A stretch of 64,000 bases of DNA, from contig JABLYX010000005.1 in NCBI GenBank assembly GCA_018265615.1, positions 1 to 64,000 of the forward strand, in the 5' to 3' direction. Under the pieces are notes generated by a model that searched no databases, had not been told where the DNA came from, and was given only the letters and a program-made list of their open reading frames with translations. A program made the translations under genes and the position numbers. This stretch comes from Lentisphaeria bacterium. GTDB taxonomy: Bacteria; Verrucomicrobiota; Lentisphaeria; Victivallales; Victivallaceae. Below are positions 26,477 to 35,525 of the stretch, piece after piece (positions within the stretch are counted from its first letter, which is position 1; every line of letters begins with the position of its first letter).

Positions 26477-26511
26477 ATCAGCCTCAGAAAGCTGCACTTT
26501 CTGAGGCTGAT
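26477..26511 (-). terminator. Strong hairpin terminator after the arginine decarboxylase gene
   Basis: A perfect 15-bp stem (ATCAGCCTCAGAAAG and its complement) with a five-base loop lies 23 bp after the decarboxylase stop. In the minus direction it is followed by TTTC. It is symmetric enough to work in both directions. Confidence 0.75.
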
Positions 26512-26534
26512 GCCGGTCCGGGGAGGTTCGGGAG

Positions 26535-28823
26535 TTACTTCTCCTTGATGCACATAACGTTGTATATGCCGTTGATGGAGTCGCTCCCTTCGGTCACGTG
26601 TTCGAAGCCGGGGAACTGCCTGTCCCAGGCCTCAAGGGCGTGGAGATAGGCGATCTGCGGACAGTCGTCGCCGCCGAACCGCTCTCCCGACATCATCATC
26701 GGAATCCCCGGGGGGTACGGGATGATCGAGTTGGCGGCGATGCGGTTCGCCATCTTCGTGCTGGGTACAAGCTCGATGTTGTCGCGGACGATTTCCATGT
26801 ATGCGTCACGCGGGGTCATGGCCTGTTCCGGCAGCGAACTGAACGCCGCATCCAGGAATTCACCCGGGGTGTTCTTTCGCAGGTACTCGAACATCTTGTC
26901 GCTCAAGTCCTTGACGCCGAGCTTACCGTAGACCTCCGGATGGTCTTTCGCGAGGTCCGGCAGGACTTCGGCGATCGGTGCGTTGCGGTCGTAGAACGCC
27001 TTGAAGTTCAACAGCGCGTTGATGAGCGTGCACCACTTGCCCTTCGTGATGCCCATTGAAAAGAGGAACATCAGCTGGAAGTCGGTCGTGCGGGTCGGGA
27101 CGATGCCCTCCTGATAGATATAGGCCGACACCAGCGAGGCCGGAACGCCCGAATCGAGCATCTTGCCGTCGTCGCCCATGCCGGGCCCGAGGATGCTGAC
27201 CTTGATCGGATCGAGCATGACCCAGTTGTCCTCGAGTCCGTCGAAGCCGTGCCAGACATCGCCGGGGGCGAGCCGCCACGGTTCCTGACTGCGGGTCAGG
27301 AGCTCGCGCGGCGCGTCGGCGAAATCGTAATATTCGCCGGTGGCCGGGTCCTTGACTTTTTCGCAGTTCCACGGCTTGAAGAACCAGCTGCCCTTCTGCG
27401 TGAAGTCGCGGTAGAGCTTCGCCATCGCCTGCCGGAAATCGACGGCTTCATCGATGACCTCCTGCGTCAGTGATTCGCCGCTTTCGCCCATCATCTTGAC
27501 GGAGATGTCGTTCGATGCACAGATCGCGTAGAGCGGCGAAGTCGTCGCATGCATCATGTACGCCTGATTCATGCGGTCGAAGTTGATCGGCTTGCGGCCC
27601 TGCCGGACATGGATGTACGACGCCTGGGAGAGCGCGTTCAGGAGCTTGTGGGTCGAGTGCGTCGCAAAGACGGTCGCCCCCTCCTTGCCCCGCGAGCTGT
27701 CGCGCATTGCAAAGTGATCCGTGTACATCGGGTTGAAGCGCGCGTAGCCGTACCACGCCTCATCCCAGTGGATGCGGTCGGCGGACTGGTCCAGCACCGG
27801 CTCAACCTTTGCGGCGTTGTAGCAGAGTCCGTCATAGGTGCAGTTCGTCACGACCGAGTAGGACATGAGGCCGTCCTTCTTATACGGGAGCGTGACTTTC
27901 GCGGCCTTGGCGGCAAGCGCCGCCGGAGTCATCTCCCTGCGCAGGATCGGCCCGATGATGCCGTAACGGTTGCGGGTCGGCAGCATGTAGATCGGCACGC
28001 CGCCGGTGAGGATCAGCCCCTGTTCGATCGACTTGTGGCAGTTGCGGTCGCAGACGACGAGCTCTTCCGGGGCGACGGCGACCTGCATGATGGTCCGGTT
28101 CGAACCGGAGGTTCCGACCACGACCGAGTAGGACTGGTCGGAGCCGAAGACGCGCGCGGCGTTTTTCTCGCTCTCGCCGAAGGCGCCGGAGTGATCGAGC
28201 AGGGAGCCGATGCTCACGCGTTCGATGCCCGTGTCGGTGCGGAACAGGTTCTCTCCGTAGAAGTCGTAAAACTTCTTGCCGGCCGGACTCTTGGTGAAGC
28301 CGCGTCCGCCCTGGTGGCCCGGAGCCGCCCAGGAGTATTCATGGTGCAGCTCGTTGTACTCCCAGATCGCTTTCATCAACGGCGGAAGGAGCTGGTTGCG
28401 GAAACGCTCGATCGCGGCTTCGATGCGCCCGGCGATGAACATCGGGCTGTCCTCGAAGATCCAGATGAACTCGTTCGCATCGGCCATGAGCTCCGGCGAC
28501 ATCGCCTCGGCCGTTCTTGCCCGGTCGGCCAGCAGGAAAACCGGCACGTTCGCCTGGCGCTCCTTCACGAGCTTCATGAGGTTGAGCGCTTTGCACTCCT
28601 CGGACTGGTTCAGATCCATGTCGGTCGAAAGCAAAATCGCGTCGATATCCATGTTGTTGACCACCACGGGGCGCGCTTCGTCGTAGGATTCGACGGAAAT
28701 GATCTGGATATTGCGCTCCATAAGCTCGTCGGCAAGCGCATCGACCGCCCTGTGCATGACGCAACTGTCGTCTACGGACTCATCCTCGATAATCAGCACC
28801 TGACGGATAGCGATATCTCTCAT
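26535..28823 (-). CDS. adiA: Biodegradative arginine decarboxylase (PLP-dependent)
   Basis: This 762-residue protein matches the acid-inducible arginine decarboxylase of enterobacteria in length and throughout its sequence. It has an N-terminal wing/receiver-like domain (~1-130), then EYSWAAPGHQGG, GTSGSNRTIMQ, NCHKSIEQG and IHWDEAWYGYARFNP (Asp354). The PLP lysine is Lys393 in THSTHKLLNAL. The C-terminus has GRIAANSIIPYPPGIP-type residues (RIAANSIIPYPPGIP). It converts arginine to agmatine and CO2, consuming a proton in the cytoplasm. It follows the antiporter gene by 78 bp in the same direction. The distinction from lysine and ornithine decarboxylases rests on length and motif detail. Confidence 0.9.
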   Translation of the reverse strand: MRDIAIRQVLIIEDESVDDSCVMHRAVDALADELMERNIQIISVESYDEARPVVVNNMDIDAILLSTDMDLNQSEECKALNLMKLVKERQANVPVFLLADRARTAEAMSPELMADANEFIWIFEDSPMFIAGRIEAAIERFRNQLLPPLMKAIWEYNELHHEYSWAAPGHQGGRGFTKSPAGKKFYDFYGENLFRTDTGIERVSIGSLLDHSGAFGESEKNAARVFGSDQSYSVVVGTSGSNRTIMQVAVAPEELVVCDRNCHKSIEQGLILTGGVPIYMLPTRNRYGIIGPILRREMTPAALAAKAAKVTLPYKKDGLMSYSVVTNCTYDGLCYNAAKVEPVLDQSADRIHWDEAWYGYARFNPMYTDHFAMRDSSRGKEGATVFATHSTHKLLNALSQASYIHVRQGRKPINFDRMNQAYMMHATTSPLYAICASNDISVKMMGESGESLTQEVIDEAVDFRQAMAKLYRDFTQKGSWFFKPWNCEKVKDPATGEYYDFADAPRELLTRSQEPWRLAPGDVWHGFDGLEDNWVMLDPIKVSILGPGMGDDGKMLDSGVPASLVSAYIYQEGIVPTRTTDFQLMFLFSMGITKGKWCTLINALLNFKAFYDRNAPIAEVLPDLAKDHPEVYGKLGVKDLSDKMFEYLRKNTPGEFLDAAFSSLPEQAMTPRDAYMEIVRDNIELVPSTKMANRIAANSIIPYPPGIPMMMSGERFGGDDCPQIAYLHALEAWDRQFPGFEHVTEGSDSINGIYNVMCIKEK

Positions 28824-28856
28824 AATAAACCTCTTTTCATTTACTTCAGTGCGGTT

Positions 28857-28894
28857 GTGCGGCTCGCCGCGGTTTCTTTTCGGGCGGGCCGCAC
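28857..28894. other. Intergenic hairpin between antiporter and adiA
   Basis: GTGCGGC (28857-28863) pairs with GCCGCAC (28888-28894), with further C/G pairing inside. It lacks a T-run, so it is more likely an mRNA stability or processing element than a full terminator. It would allow unequal expression of the two genes. Confidence 0.4.
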
Positions 28895-28901
28895 GGATGA
28901 T

Positions 28902-30452
28902 TTACTTCACATCGTCCACTGCTGTCCGGATCTCGGTTCCGGTCCAGTGGGCCCATTTGTGGAATGTCCTGTCGACTGCCGGGGACTTGACGGCGATGAC
29001 GATGATCGAAATCACGGCGACCACGGCAATGACGATCGCGCCGATCGATTCATTGCGGGTGAACAGCCGGCGGTCGGTCGCCGTCTTGTCGTCGGCGAGC
29101 GCGTTCCGGCGCGCCCAGACGTAGAACGGGATGCCGATCAGCAGGAAGATGAAAGCGAACATCAGGTAGGTGAGCCCCGCCGAATAGATCATCCAGATCG
29201 CGAACAGCGAACCGGCCACGCCGCAGATGAGCGCATAGCCGTAGCTGACCGGCAGTTTTGCAGGATACTGCTTCGTGGCGCAGAGCTTCCAGAGGTAAAG
29301 CGTGCAGGCGAGGTACGGCGGCAGGATCATGACCGACGTGATGGTCAGCATCGTGTTCCAGGCGTTGCTCGCAAAGTAGACCACGATCATCGTGAGCTGC
29401 ATAACAGCGCTTGTGACGAAGAGCGATACGCTCGGCGTGCCTTTGGAATTTTCTTTCTTGAAGATGCGCGGGAAAGTGCCGTCCATCGCGGCCGCGTACG
29501 GAATCTGGGCGATCATGATCGTGAAGGCGAGCCAGCTGGTCAGCAGCGCGACGATCACGCCGAGATTCATGAGGTCCCCGCCCCAGGAGCCGTGAACCAC
29601 ATCCTGCAGCAGCGGCGCGGTCGAGGGGTTCGCGAGGCCCGCGAGCTCAGGCTGGTACATCCGGCCGAACGGCAGGATCGAAAGCAAAGCGTAAATCACG
29701 AGGCAGACCAGGAAACCGAGAACGGTCGCCTTGCCGACGGCGCTCTGGCTTTTCGCCTTGCCCGACACCACGACGGCGCCTTCGATGCCGATGAAAGCCC
29801 ACAGGGTGACCGGCATTGTGGATTTGATCTGGTCGAACAGCGAGCCGAGCGGCTTGATGCCGTGTTCCGGGATGGTCTGGTCGCCGAGCACGTCGGTCGA
29901 AAAGAACATCCAGCGGAACGCGAAGAGCATGATCACGATGAAGACGGCGATCGGCACAAGCTTGCAGATCGTCCCGACCGTGTTGATGAACGCCGCCTGC
30001 TTCATGCCGGCCAGCACGGCGAAGTTCATGCCCCAGATCACGATCGAGCCGCCGACGATCGACCAGAGGTTGTTGCCGCCGGTGAAGGTGCCGGGAAAGA
30101 AGTAGTTGAACGCATCCATCAGCAGCACGGCGAATCCGACGTTGCCGAAGATGTTGCAGAGCCAGTAGGCCCACGCCATCTGGAACCCGGCAAACCGGCC
30201 GAAGCCGAGTCTGGCGTAGGCATAGATGCCGGTGGTCGCGTCCGGACGGGCATCCGCGAGCGTTCGGAACGTGTTTGCGATAAAGAACATTCCGATGCCG
30301 GTAATGATCCACGCGATCACCACCGCCACGAGTGCGGCGCTCTGTGCCATGTTCTGCGGCAGGCTGAAGATTCCGCCGCCGATCATAGCAGAGACCACGA
30401 GTGCGGCCAGCGGTATGACGCCGAGCTTTTTGTTGTCGTTGGTGTCAGACAT
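28902..30452 (-). CDS. APC-family basic amino acid antiporter, probable arginine:agmatine exchanger
   Basis: This is a 516-residue membrane protein with about 12-13 hydrophobic segments. The N-terminal signature is LAALVVSAMIGGGIFSLP, where the GxG of TM1 binds substrate in this family. Other family segments include GIYAYARLGFGRFAGF, AFIGIEGAVVVSGKAKSQ and QIPYAAAMDGTFP, typical of the basic amino acid/polyamine antiporter (APA) group. AAGGAGGAG lies upstream. The adjacent adiA gene makes arginine:agmatine exchange the best reading, giving an acid-resistance pair. Arginine:ornithine exchange (ArcD-type) remains possible because the sequence resembles that group too. Confidence 0.82.
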   Translation of the reverse strand: MSDTNDNKKLGVIPLAALVVSAMIGGGIFSLPQNMAQSAALVAVVIAWIITGIGMFFIANTFRTLADARPDATTGIYAYARLGFGRFAGFQMAWAYWLCNIFGNVGFAVLLMDAFNYFFPGTFTGGNNLWSIVGGSIVIWGMNFAVLAGMKQAAFINTVGTICKLVPIAVFIVIMLFAFRWMFFSTDVLGDQTIPEHGIKPLGSLFDQIKSTMPVTLWAFIGIEGAVVVSGKAKSQSAVGKATVLGFLVCLVIYALLSILPFGRMYQPELAGLANPSTAPLLQDVVHGSWGGDLMNLGVIVALLTSWLAFTIMIAQIPYAAAMDGTFPRIFKKENSKGTPSVSLFVTSAVMQLTMIVVYFASNAWNTMLTITSVMILPPYLACTLYLWKLCATKQYPAKLPVSYGYALICGVAGSLFAIWMIYSAGLTYLMFAFIFLLIGIPFYVWARRNALADDKTATDRRLFTRNESIGAIVIAVVAVISIIVIAVKSPAVDRTFHKWAHWTGTEIRTAVDDVK

Positions 30453-30474
30453 TTTTTTCTCCTCCTTGTTATTT

Positions 30475-30497
30475 GCGCCTCTTCTCCCGAAAGGCGC
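30475..30497. terminator. Hairpin between secretin operon and antiporter
   Basis: GCGCCT and AGGCGC form a short stem over an 11-bp loop just after the secretin stop. It is followed in the minus direction by AAATAAC rather than a T-run, so it is a weak terminator at best. Confidence 0.35.
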
Positions 30498-30506
30498 CGT
30501 GCAATT

Positions 30507-32183
30507 CTACGGTACGTTGTGCGATTTGCTCTTGGCGGGTTGGTCGGGCTTGTCCGGCTGTGCGTCCCATTCGCATTCGCCGAGCACAATCAGCTCCGAA
30601 TTTTTGACCGAGGTGGACTCGGTCGAAAACAGATATCCGATCCACGGGATCGATTTCAGGAGCGGGATTCCGGACGAGGAAGTCACCTTCTCCTGCTTTT
30701 TCAGCCCGCCGATCACGAAGCTGTCTTTGCCGTACGGCAGACTGACCTCCTGCGTCACGACGCTGTTCTCCGAAATGCGCGGGGTGCCGTTCGACTCGAA
30801 GCCGATCAGGCTGGAATTCGACAGCGATACCGTGAAACGGGTCTCCGCAAGGTTCACCGAGGCGTTCGCGACATTCATCGTGAAGCCGAAGCCGGTGAAC
30901 TTTTCGACAATCTGCTGGTTCCCTTTCCCGACCGGGATATCTTCATCCTCCGTAAGCTCGAGCGCCTTGCCGACAAGCTTCGAGAGCAGCTCATAGGGGC
31001 CGACTCCTTTGTCGGGAAAGCTCTGCGACCCGTTGACCGGCTTCGATGTGTCGATGTAGAAGATCTGGGTCTTGCGGTCGAGCAGTGCGGGCGTGTTGTT
31101 CCGGATGCACAGCTCGCCGGTGTAGGCGACCTTCGCATGACCCTTGCTGGTCAGGAAGTCGAGGTAGCGGGTGTTCCACTTCGGGTTGAAATTGTAGAAG
31201 CTCGTGCGCTCGGAGCCGGTCTGCCCCATTGCGCCGCCATAGGCCGCCGACCAGTTGTCGCGGTAACGGCCGCCGACGCTGAAGAAATCCGCTCCCTGAT
31301 TGTTCTTCCACGCCTGGAAGTCGATGCCGATCTTGTCGTCGTTTTCGCTGTAGATCTCGTAAACCCTGATCCTGAGCCGGACCTGCGGGATCGGCACATC
31401 ATACTCCCTGAGCATTTTTTCGATGTTCGGCTGCGAGTAGTTCGTCACGTCGAAGACGAGCCAGTTCAGCGCGGGATCGTAAGCGACCAGATCCTGCCCC
31501 TGCCAGATTTCGGTCACGTCGGTCACGTTCATGCCGACGTTTTCGATCATCGGCATGAGGTTCCGGGCCGGAACGAATTTCGGGATGTAGAAGAAGGTCT
31601 GGGTGCCGAGGTTCGCGCCCATCTGCGGCTTGTCGAGAAACTCGATAAGGGAGTCGAATCCCATGCCGTTTTCGTGATCCTTGAAGCGGTACTCCTCGGC
31701 GCTCACGATCAGGAGCCCGGTGCCGTCCACATATTTCAGGCACTCCACTGCGGTATTGCTGCCGAGCTGAAGCTGCGGATTGTAGCCGGGCTGGGCGGTC
31801 GGCGGCGTCGTGAGCTCGGCCGAGCTCGCCGTTGCCGCATACGGCAGTGTTGCCGTATTCATCGGGTAGATCTGCTGCAGGCTTGTGTTGCCGACCCGCT
31901 TCGACTGGACCATCTGGCGCAGGTAGTCGCGGATTTCATACGGATCGACGTGCTTCAGCAGATAGGTTTTGGTCACAACGCGCGGATCATTGTTGTCACG
32001 GACGAAATGAACCACCTTCGCGTTGTCTTTGACCGGAACCTGAAGATGGACCTCGACCCGCGTGCTGTCATACGTGCCGGTGTTGCCGAAATTAGAATCG
32101 CGCGGCGGCGCGGGCGCATCGTTGGCGGCGCGGACGGCAGATGCGGCGGCGAGAAGCGGAAGAAGAAACATTCTGTATTTCAT
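30507..32183 (-). CDS. Secretin-family outer-membrane protein (second of a tandem pair)
   Basis: The 558-residue product has a signal peptide (MKYRMFLLPLLAAASAVRA). N-domain-like repeats fill the first ~300 residues (TKTYLLKHVDPYEIRDYLR, TFFYIPKFVPARNLMPMIE). The C-terminal secretin core includes TRFTVSLSNSS, SVVTQEVSLPYGKDSF and the signature SGIPLLKSIPWIGYLF. I start at the ATG at 32183, eight bases after GAGG; a GTG three codons earlier is possible. One to ten bases separate it from the upstream paralogue. Secretins form the outer-membrane channel of type II secretion and type IV pilus machines, but no gspE, gspF or gspC gene is nearby. Confidence 0.8.
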   Translation of the reverse strand: MKYRMFLLPLLAAASAVRAANDAPAPPRDSNFGNTGTYDSTRVEVHLQVPVKDNAKVVHFVRDNNDPRVVTKTYLLKHVDPYEIRDYLRQMVQSKRVGNTSLQQIYPMNTATLPYAATASSAELTTPPTAQPGYNPQLQLGSNTAVECLKYVDGTGLLIVSAEEYRFKDHENGMGFDSLIEFLDKPQMGANLGTQTFFYIPKFVPARNLMPMIENVGMNVTDVTEIWQGQDLVAYDPALNWLVFDVTNYSQPNIEKMLREYDVPIPQVRLRIRVYEIYSENDDKIGIDFQAWKNNQGADFFSVGGRYRDNWSAAYGGAMGQTGSERTSFYNFNPKWNTRYLDFLTSKGHAKVAYTGELCIRNNTPALLDRKTQIFYIDTSKPVNGSQSFPDKGVGPYELLSKLVGKALELTEDEDIPVGKGNQQIVEKFTGFGFTMNVANASVNLAETRFTVSLSNSSLIGFESNGTPRISENSVVTQEVSLPYGKDSFVIGGLKKQEKVTSSSGIPLLKSIPWIGYLFSTESTSVKNSELIVLGECEWDAQPDKPDQPAKSKSHNVP

Positions 32184-32193
32184 GGCCGTCACC

Positions 32194-33606
32194 TCACTTC
32201 ATCCTCTGGAGCACGCCGCTCTTTTCACGCTGCGGGCTCGTGTTCAATATTTCGGCGGTCACGGTCAGATAGACATGCGTCTTCTCCTCACTGGTGGTCG
32301 TCGTGCCGAAAAAGTACTTCAGGACCGGGATGTCGGAGAGGAACGGGACGCCGATGGTCTGCTCGACCAGCTCCTCCTTGTCCCATGATGCGAGGATCTT
32401 CTCCGTGTAAAGGTCGATCGTGGCGTTTCCCTGCACCTGCGTGGTTTCAATGAGCTCCGCGCCGTAGTTGTTCCGTTCGACGACATTGGCGGCCTGCACA
32501 TCGTATCCGAAGAAGAGCGACCCCGGCACCTTGTCGTACTGTCCGGGAACGTAGTTCGGAATCGAGAAGTCGATTTCACTGCCGCTGTGCAGGCAGGCGA
32601 TCGGCTTCACAACCTTCATGTAAACCTGGTTCAGCCCCTCCTGGATGATCGAGCTGGTTCCGACGCTGGTCTGGTCGTTGTTCGCTTTCACGATGTTCTG
32701 CAGCTGCGGGTTGAAGAGGATCTCATAGGTGTTCTCGTCGGAATTCGCGACCGTGAGGTTTGCTGTGTTCTGCAGCGTCGCCTTGCCGTTCTGCTGCAGC
32801 ACGCGGATGAAACTCGCGTCGAACTGCGGGGCGAAGAAAAAGCCGCCGAGCGGGCCGGAGGCGGCCTGCACCGCCGCGGTTCCGCCGGAAGAGAGGCTGA
32901 ACACGTCGAAGCCGACCTGGAAGATATTCAGACCCGGGCCGTTCTTCCAGGCGAGGTATTCGACGCCGAGATCGCGCAATGTGCTTTCGCGCACTTCGTA
33001 GAGATTGAACGTCAGCGTGATCTGCGGAGCGGGCCGGTCAAGAAAAGCGAGAAACTGGAAGATGAACTCGGAATTCGTCGCATTGTCCTTCCAGTAAATC
33101 TGGTTTGAATTCCGGTCCCAGCCGTAGACGGAACCGTACGGCCCTTCGTTGATGACCGCGTTCACGATCACGTTCACGAGGTCCTGCCCGGAGCGGTATT
33201 TCGGGCGGTAGATCGCGCGGGTGATGCCGGTTCCCCTGATGATATCCCCCGGAACTTTGCCGTTGATCGTGACGTTGCGGTCGGCGACCTTCACGAAAGC
33301 GTCGACATACGGCATCATCCCCACGGGGCACGTGACGGTCAGGATCTGTTCATTCTGCGAGCCGTATTCGATGCAGCTCACGGAAGAGTTCATGTTGTAG
33401 CGCTTGATCATGCTCGCTACGAAAGGCATGAGGTCGTTGGCCTGCGTGTACTTCAGCACGTAAACCTTCGACACCATGTAGTCCTGCGCGTCGTCCTGGA
33501 CGAAACGCAGCTTCTGGACATCGGAAACTTCCGCACCGGCGGACAGCCCGGCAAACAGTACGAATGCCGGAACAGCCAGCGCGAATCGGACGGACAGACT
33601 CCTCAT
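32194..33606 (-). CDS. Secretin-family outer-membrane protein (first of a tandem pair)
   Basis: The 470-residue product has a signal peptide (MRSLSVRFALAVPAFVLFAGLSAGA) and AGAGGAG six bases upstream of its ATG. N-domain-like segments (SKVYVLKYTQANDLMPFVAS, RAIYRPKYRSGQDLVNVI) repeat the pattern of the downstream gene. The C-terminus has IGVPFLSDIPVLKYFFG and THVYLTVTAEI, the secretin end signature with Phe-Phe in place of Leu-Phe. The two paralogues are only moderately similar, so they are not a recent duplication. They could form a mixed ring, or two rings with separate roles. Confidence 0.8.
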   Translation of the reverse strand: MRSLSVRFALAVPAFVLFAGLSAGAEVSDVQKLRFVQDDAQDYMVSKVYVLKYTQANDLMPFVASMIKRYNMNSSVSCIEYGSQNEQILTVTCPVGMMPYVDAFVKVADRNVTINGKVPGDIIRGTGITRAIYRPKYRSGQDLVNVIVNAVINEGPYGSVYGWDRNSNQIYWKDNATNSEFIFQFLAFLDRPAPQITLTFNLYEVRESTLRDLGVEYLAWKNGPGLNIFQVGFDVFSLSSGGTAAVQAASGPLGGFFFAPQFDASFIRVLQQNGKATLQNTANLTVANSDENTYEILFNPQLQNIVKANNDQTSVGTSSIIQEGLNQVYMKVVKPIACLHSGSEIDFSIPNYVPGQYDKVPGSLFFGYDVQAANVVERNNYGAELIETTQVQGNATIDLYTEKILASWDKEELVEQTIGVPFLSDIPVLKYFFGTTTTSEEKTHVYLTVTAEILNTSPQREKSGVLQRMK

Positions 33607-34014
33607 ATTCGCTCCTCTTCATTTTTCGATGGACCGTATGGAAGCGCCGCTCCATCGGCAGCTTCGGGCCCAAACAATATTGCGGCATTCCGTCAACAGC
33701 GGGAAGATGCGGATCAGGGGATCCGGACTCCCGGATTGCGGATCAAAAGAACCATTACTCCTAAAAATTCTTTTCAGTGCCAGATTTTGCTTTACGCTAT
33801 TATAAATAGAGAGCCTGTTTGCTGTTTTGTCAAGCGGCATCCGCAAAAAAAAATGACACGAAAATATATTTTCAGGAAAATTTTGACAGGAATATGAAAT
33901 AAAATTCTCTCTGATTTCAAAGAACAGCAGAGATTTATAGCATGGATTCCGTTCGGGGCATCCGAATATTTTCGGGATATCTGTTCCGCGCCGGTGGAAA
34001 TATCGCAAGGGCGC
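33607..34014. other. 408-bp AT-rich intergenic region upstream of the secretins
   Basis: I see no convincing gene here. It holds the promoter for the secretin operon: on the minus strand TTGACA (33833-33828) precedes TATAAT, but about 23 bp apart, so the exact boxes are unsure. A perfect 14-bp palindrome, GAAAATATATTTTC, is at 33860-33873, and AAAATTTT is close by at 33877-33884. The AT content is much higher than in the surrounding genes. Confidence 0.6.
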
Positions 34015-34545
34015 CTACAGCAGCTTGACGAGTGCGAGCAGGAGGTCGTCATCGACGACGGTTTCCGCGCCCGGCTCGACCTGCCGGGCGCCGTACCAGA
34101 CGCCGGTTCCGTCCGGCCGGTAGCCGCTTTTCCAATAGAGGATCTGGGCCGGGCCGTAATCGGCGTAGAGGCCGACCCGCAGGCCGATGACGCCGAATCC
34201 CTCTTTCCGCGCTTCCTCCTCGCAGCGGCGCAGGAGCGCGCTGCCGATCCCATGTTGCCGGAAAGGCGCAAGCACGCTCAGATCGCTGATTTCCGGAACC
34301 TCGTACTCCTGAAATCCGGGATATTCGGTTCCCTCGATCAGCAGGTGAACCAATCCGGCCGGCCGGCTGTCCTGATAAGCCGCGAAGATCCGGCGGGCCC
34401 CGGTTTCCTGCCGGCGCAGGCAGTTTTTCAGATATCCCGCTGTAACATGGGAGAACTGGCTGCCGGCGTAAGCGGCGGCAAACTTCTCCGCTTCCGCGGC
34501 AGTCAGCCGGGTGATTTCCGGCTTGTTTGTGTTTTGTTCGGTCAT
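34015..34545 (-). CDS. GNAT family N-acetyltransferase
   Basis: This 176-residue protein has the GNAT acetyl-CoA motif RQHGIGSALLRRCEEEA (Q/RxxGxG/A) near residue 110, preceded by the beta-4 strand EISDLSVLAPF and followed by VIGLRVGLYADYGPAQILY, the usual motif A/B region. It is a stand-alone cytoplasmic acetyltransferase of unknown substrate. The start is uncertain: the ATG at 34545 gives a normal N-terminus, but another ATG at 34581 would add 12 residues. It is divergent from the phosphatase gene at 34717. Confidence 0.8.
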   Translation of the reverse strand: MTEQNTNKPEITRLTAAEAEKFAAAYAGSQFSHVTAGYLKNCLRRQETGARRIFAAYQDSRPAGLVHLLIEGTEYPGFQEYEVPEISDLSVLAPFRQHGIGSALLRRCEEEARKEGFGVIGLRVGLYADYGPAQILYWKSGYRPDGTGVWYGARQVEPGAETVVDDDLLLALVKLL

Positions 34546-34716
34546 ATACTCGTTTCGGTATCCTGGGCGCTCAGAAAACATACTTCAACTGCCGGAAAAG
34601 TCAAGCAATGGGGCCGGGGCGGCACTCTGTTTTATTTCGGCTTTATGAAGTATTCGGATTTGACAAACGCCCATTCCTGTGATAGGTTTCGTCATGGGCA
34701 ATAAGGAGAATGAGAT

Positions 34717-35490
34717 ATGAACACGGCATCGATCATGACCCCGGCAGGCGCCACCCCGTTTGAGGGGTGCGGCACGGCCGGAACTCTGATTGCGGCGGAG
34801 GGGACGTTCAACGTGCGCGACCTCGGCGGCTTTGAAGCCGCCGGTGGCCGGAAAGTGAAGCGCCGCATGGTGTTCCGCTCCGACGACCTGAGCGGGCTTT
34901 CCGGGCGGGGCAAGGCCGTTCTGGAAGCGTGCGGCATCCGAACCGTCGTTGACTTCCGGGGCGGCGACGAGGTGCGGACCGCGCCGAACCGGCTGCCGGG
35001 GACGGTCGATCGGGTCGTGCAGCTGCCGATCGAACCGGGCAACGTCCTTGAGCTGGCGCGGCTGACCTGTGAAACCGGGCCGCAGATGATGTGCGAGCTC
35101 TACCGGGTTCTCGCAAGGAGCGCGCAGGAGATGTACTGGGAGTTCTTCCGGCTGCTTTCGAATCCGGAGAACGCGCCGCTGCTGTTTCACTGCTCGGCGG
35201 GAAAGGACCGGACCGGATTCGCCGCGGCGCTGTTTTTGCTGTCGCTCGGCGTCGAGCGCGAAACGGTCTTCCGGGATTACCTGCTCTCGGCGCGTTTCGT
35301 GAAGGAGAAGTATCGCAATGCAGTCGAAGCGGACGGGCGTTTCGCCCCGGTCTACACGGTTCGCCGGGAGTACCTCGAAGCCGCGTTTGAAGTCATCGAC
35401 GATGAGTTCGGCGGCGTGGAGAGTTTCCTGCGGAACCGGCTCGGAGTCGATATCGAGCTCATGCGGAAGCTCTGCACGGAGGCCGTGTAA
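34717..35490 (+). CDS. Tyrosine-protein phosphatase (dual-specificity-like)
   Basis: The 257-residue cytoplasmic protein has the catalytic loop HCSAGKDRTG with Cys159 and Arg165 (CX5R), and an N-terminal NVRDLGGFEAAGG motif typical of the bacterial Tyr phosphatase family (Y_phosphatase3). RSDDLSGLSGRG and TVVDFRGGDEVRT match the same family. AAGGAG lies upstream of the ATG. Such enzymes act on phosphotyrosine proteins or phosphoinositides. It is monocistronic, and its 3' end faces the acyltransferase gene. Confidence 0.85.
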   Translation: MNTASIMTPAGATPFEGCGTAGTLIAAEGTFNVRDLGGFEAAGGRKVKRRMVFRSDDLSGLSGRGKAVLEACGIRTVVDFRGGDEVRTAPNRLPGTVDRVVQLPIEPGNVLELARLTCETGPQMMCELYRVLARSAQEMYWEFFRLLSNPENAPLLFHCSAGKDRTGFAAALFLLSLGVERETVFRDYLLSARFVKEKYRNAVEADGRFAPVYTVRREYLEAAFEVIDDEFGGVESFLRNRLGVDIELMRKLCTEAV

Positions 35491-35525
35491 CGGCAGTATC
35501 CATACGCCGCCTCCCGAAGACCGGG

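Noticed and set aside
28088..28102. GGTTCGAACC-like tRNA T-loop
   Set aside because: It lies in the adiA coding region and no cloverleaf can be drawn around it. No tRNA was found in the window.
27549..32453. A 1634-codon plus-strand open frame
   Set aside because: It is antisense to adiA, the antiporter and most of the secretin genes, which have clear families. Its translation is Arg/His/Asp/Val-rich low-complexity sequence, an artefact of GC-rich codon third positions.
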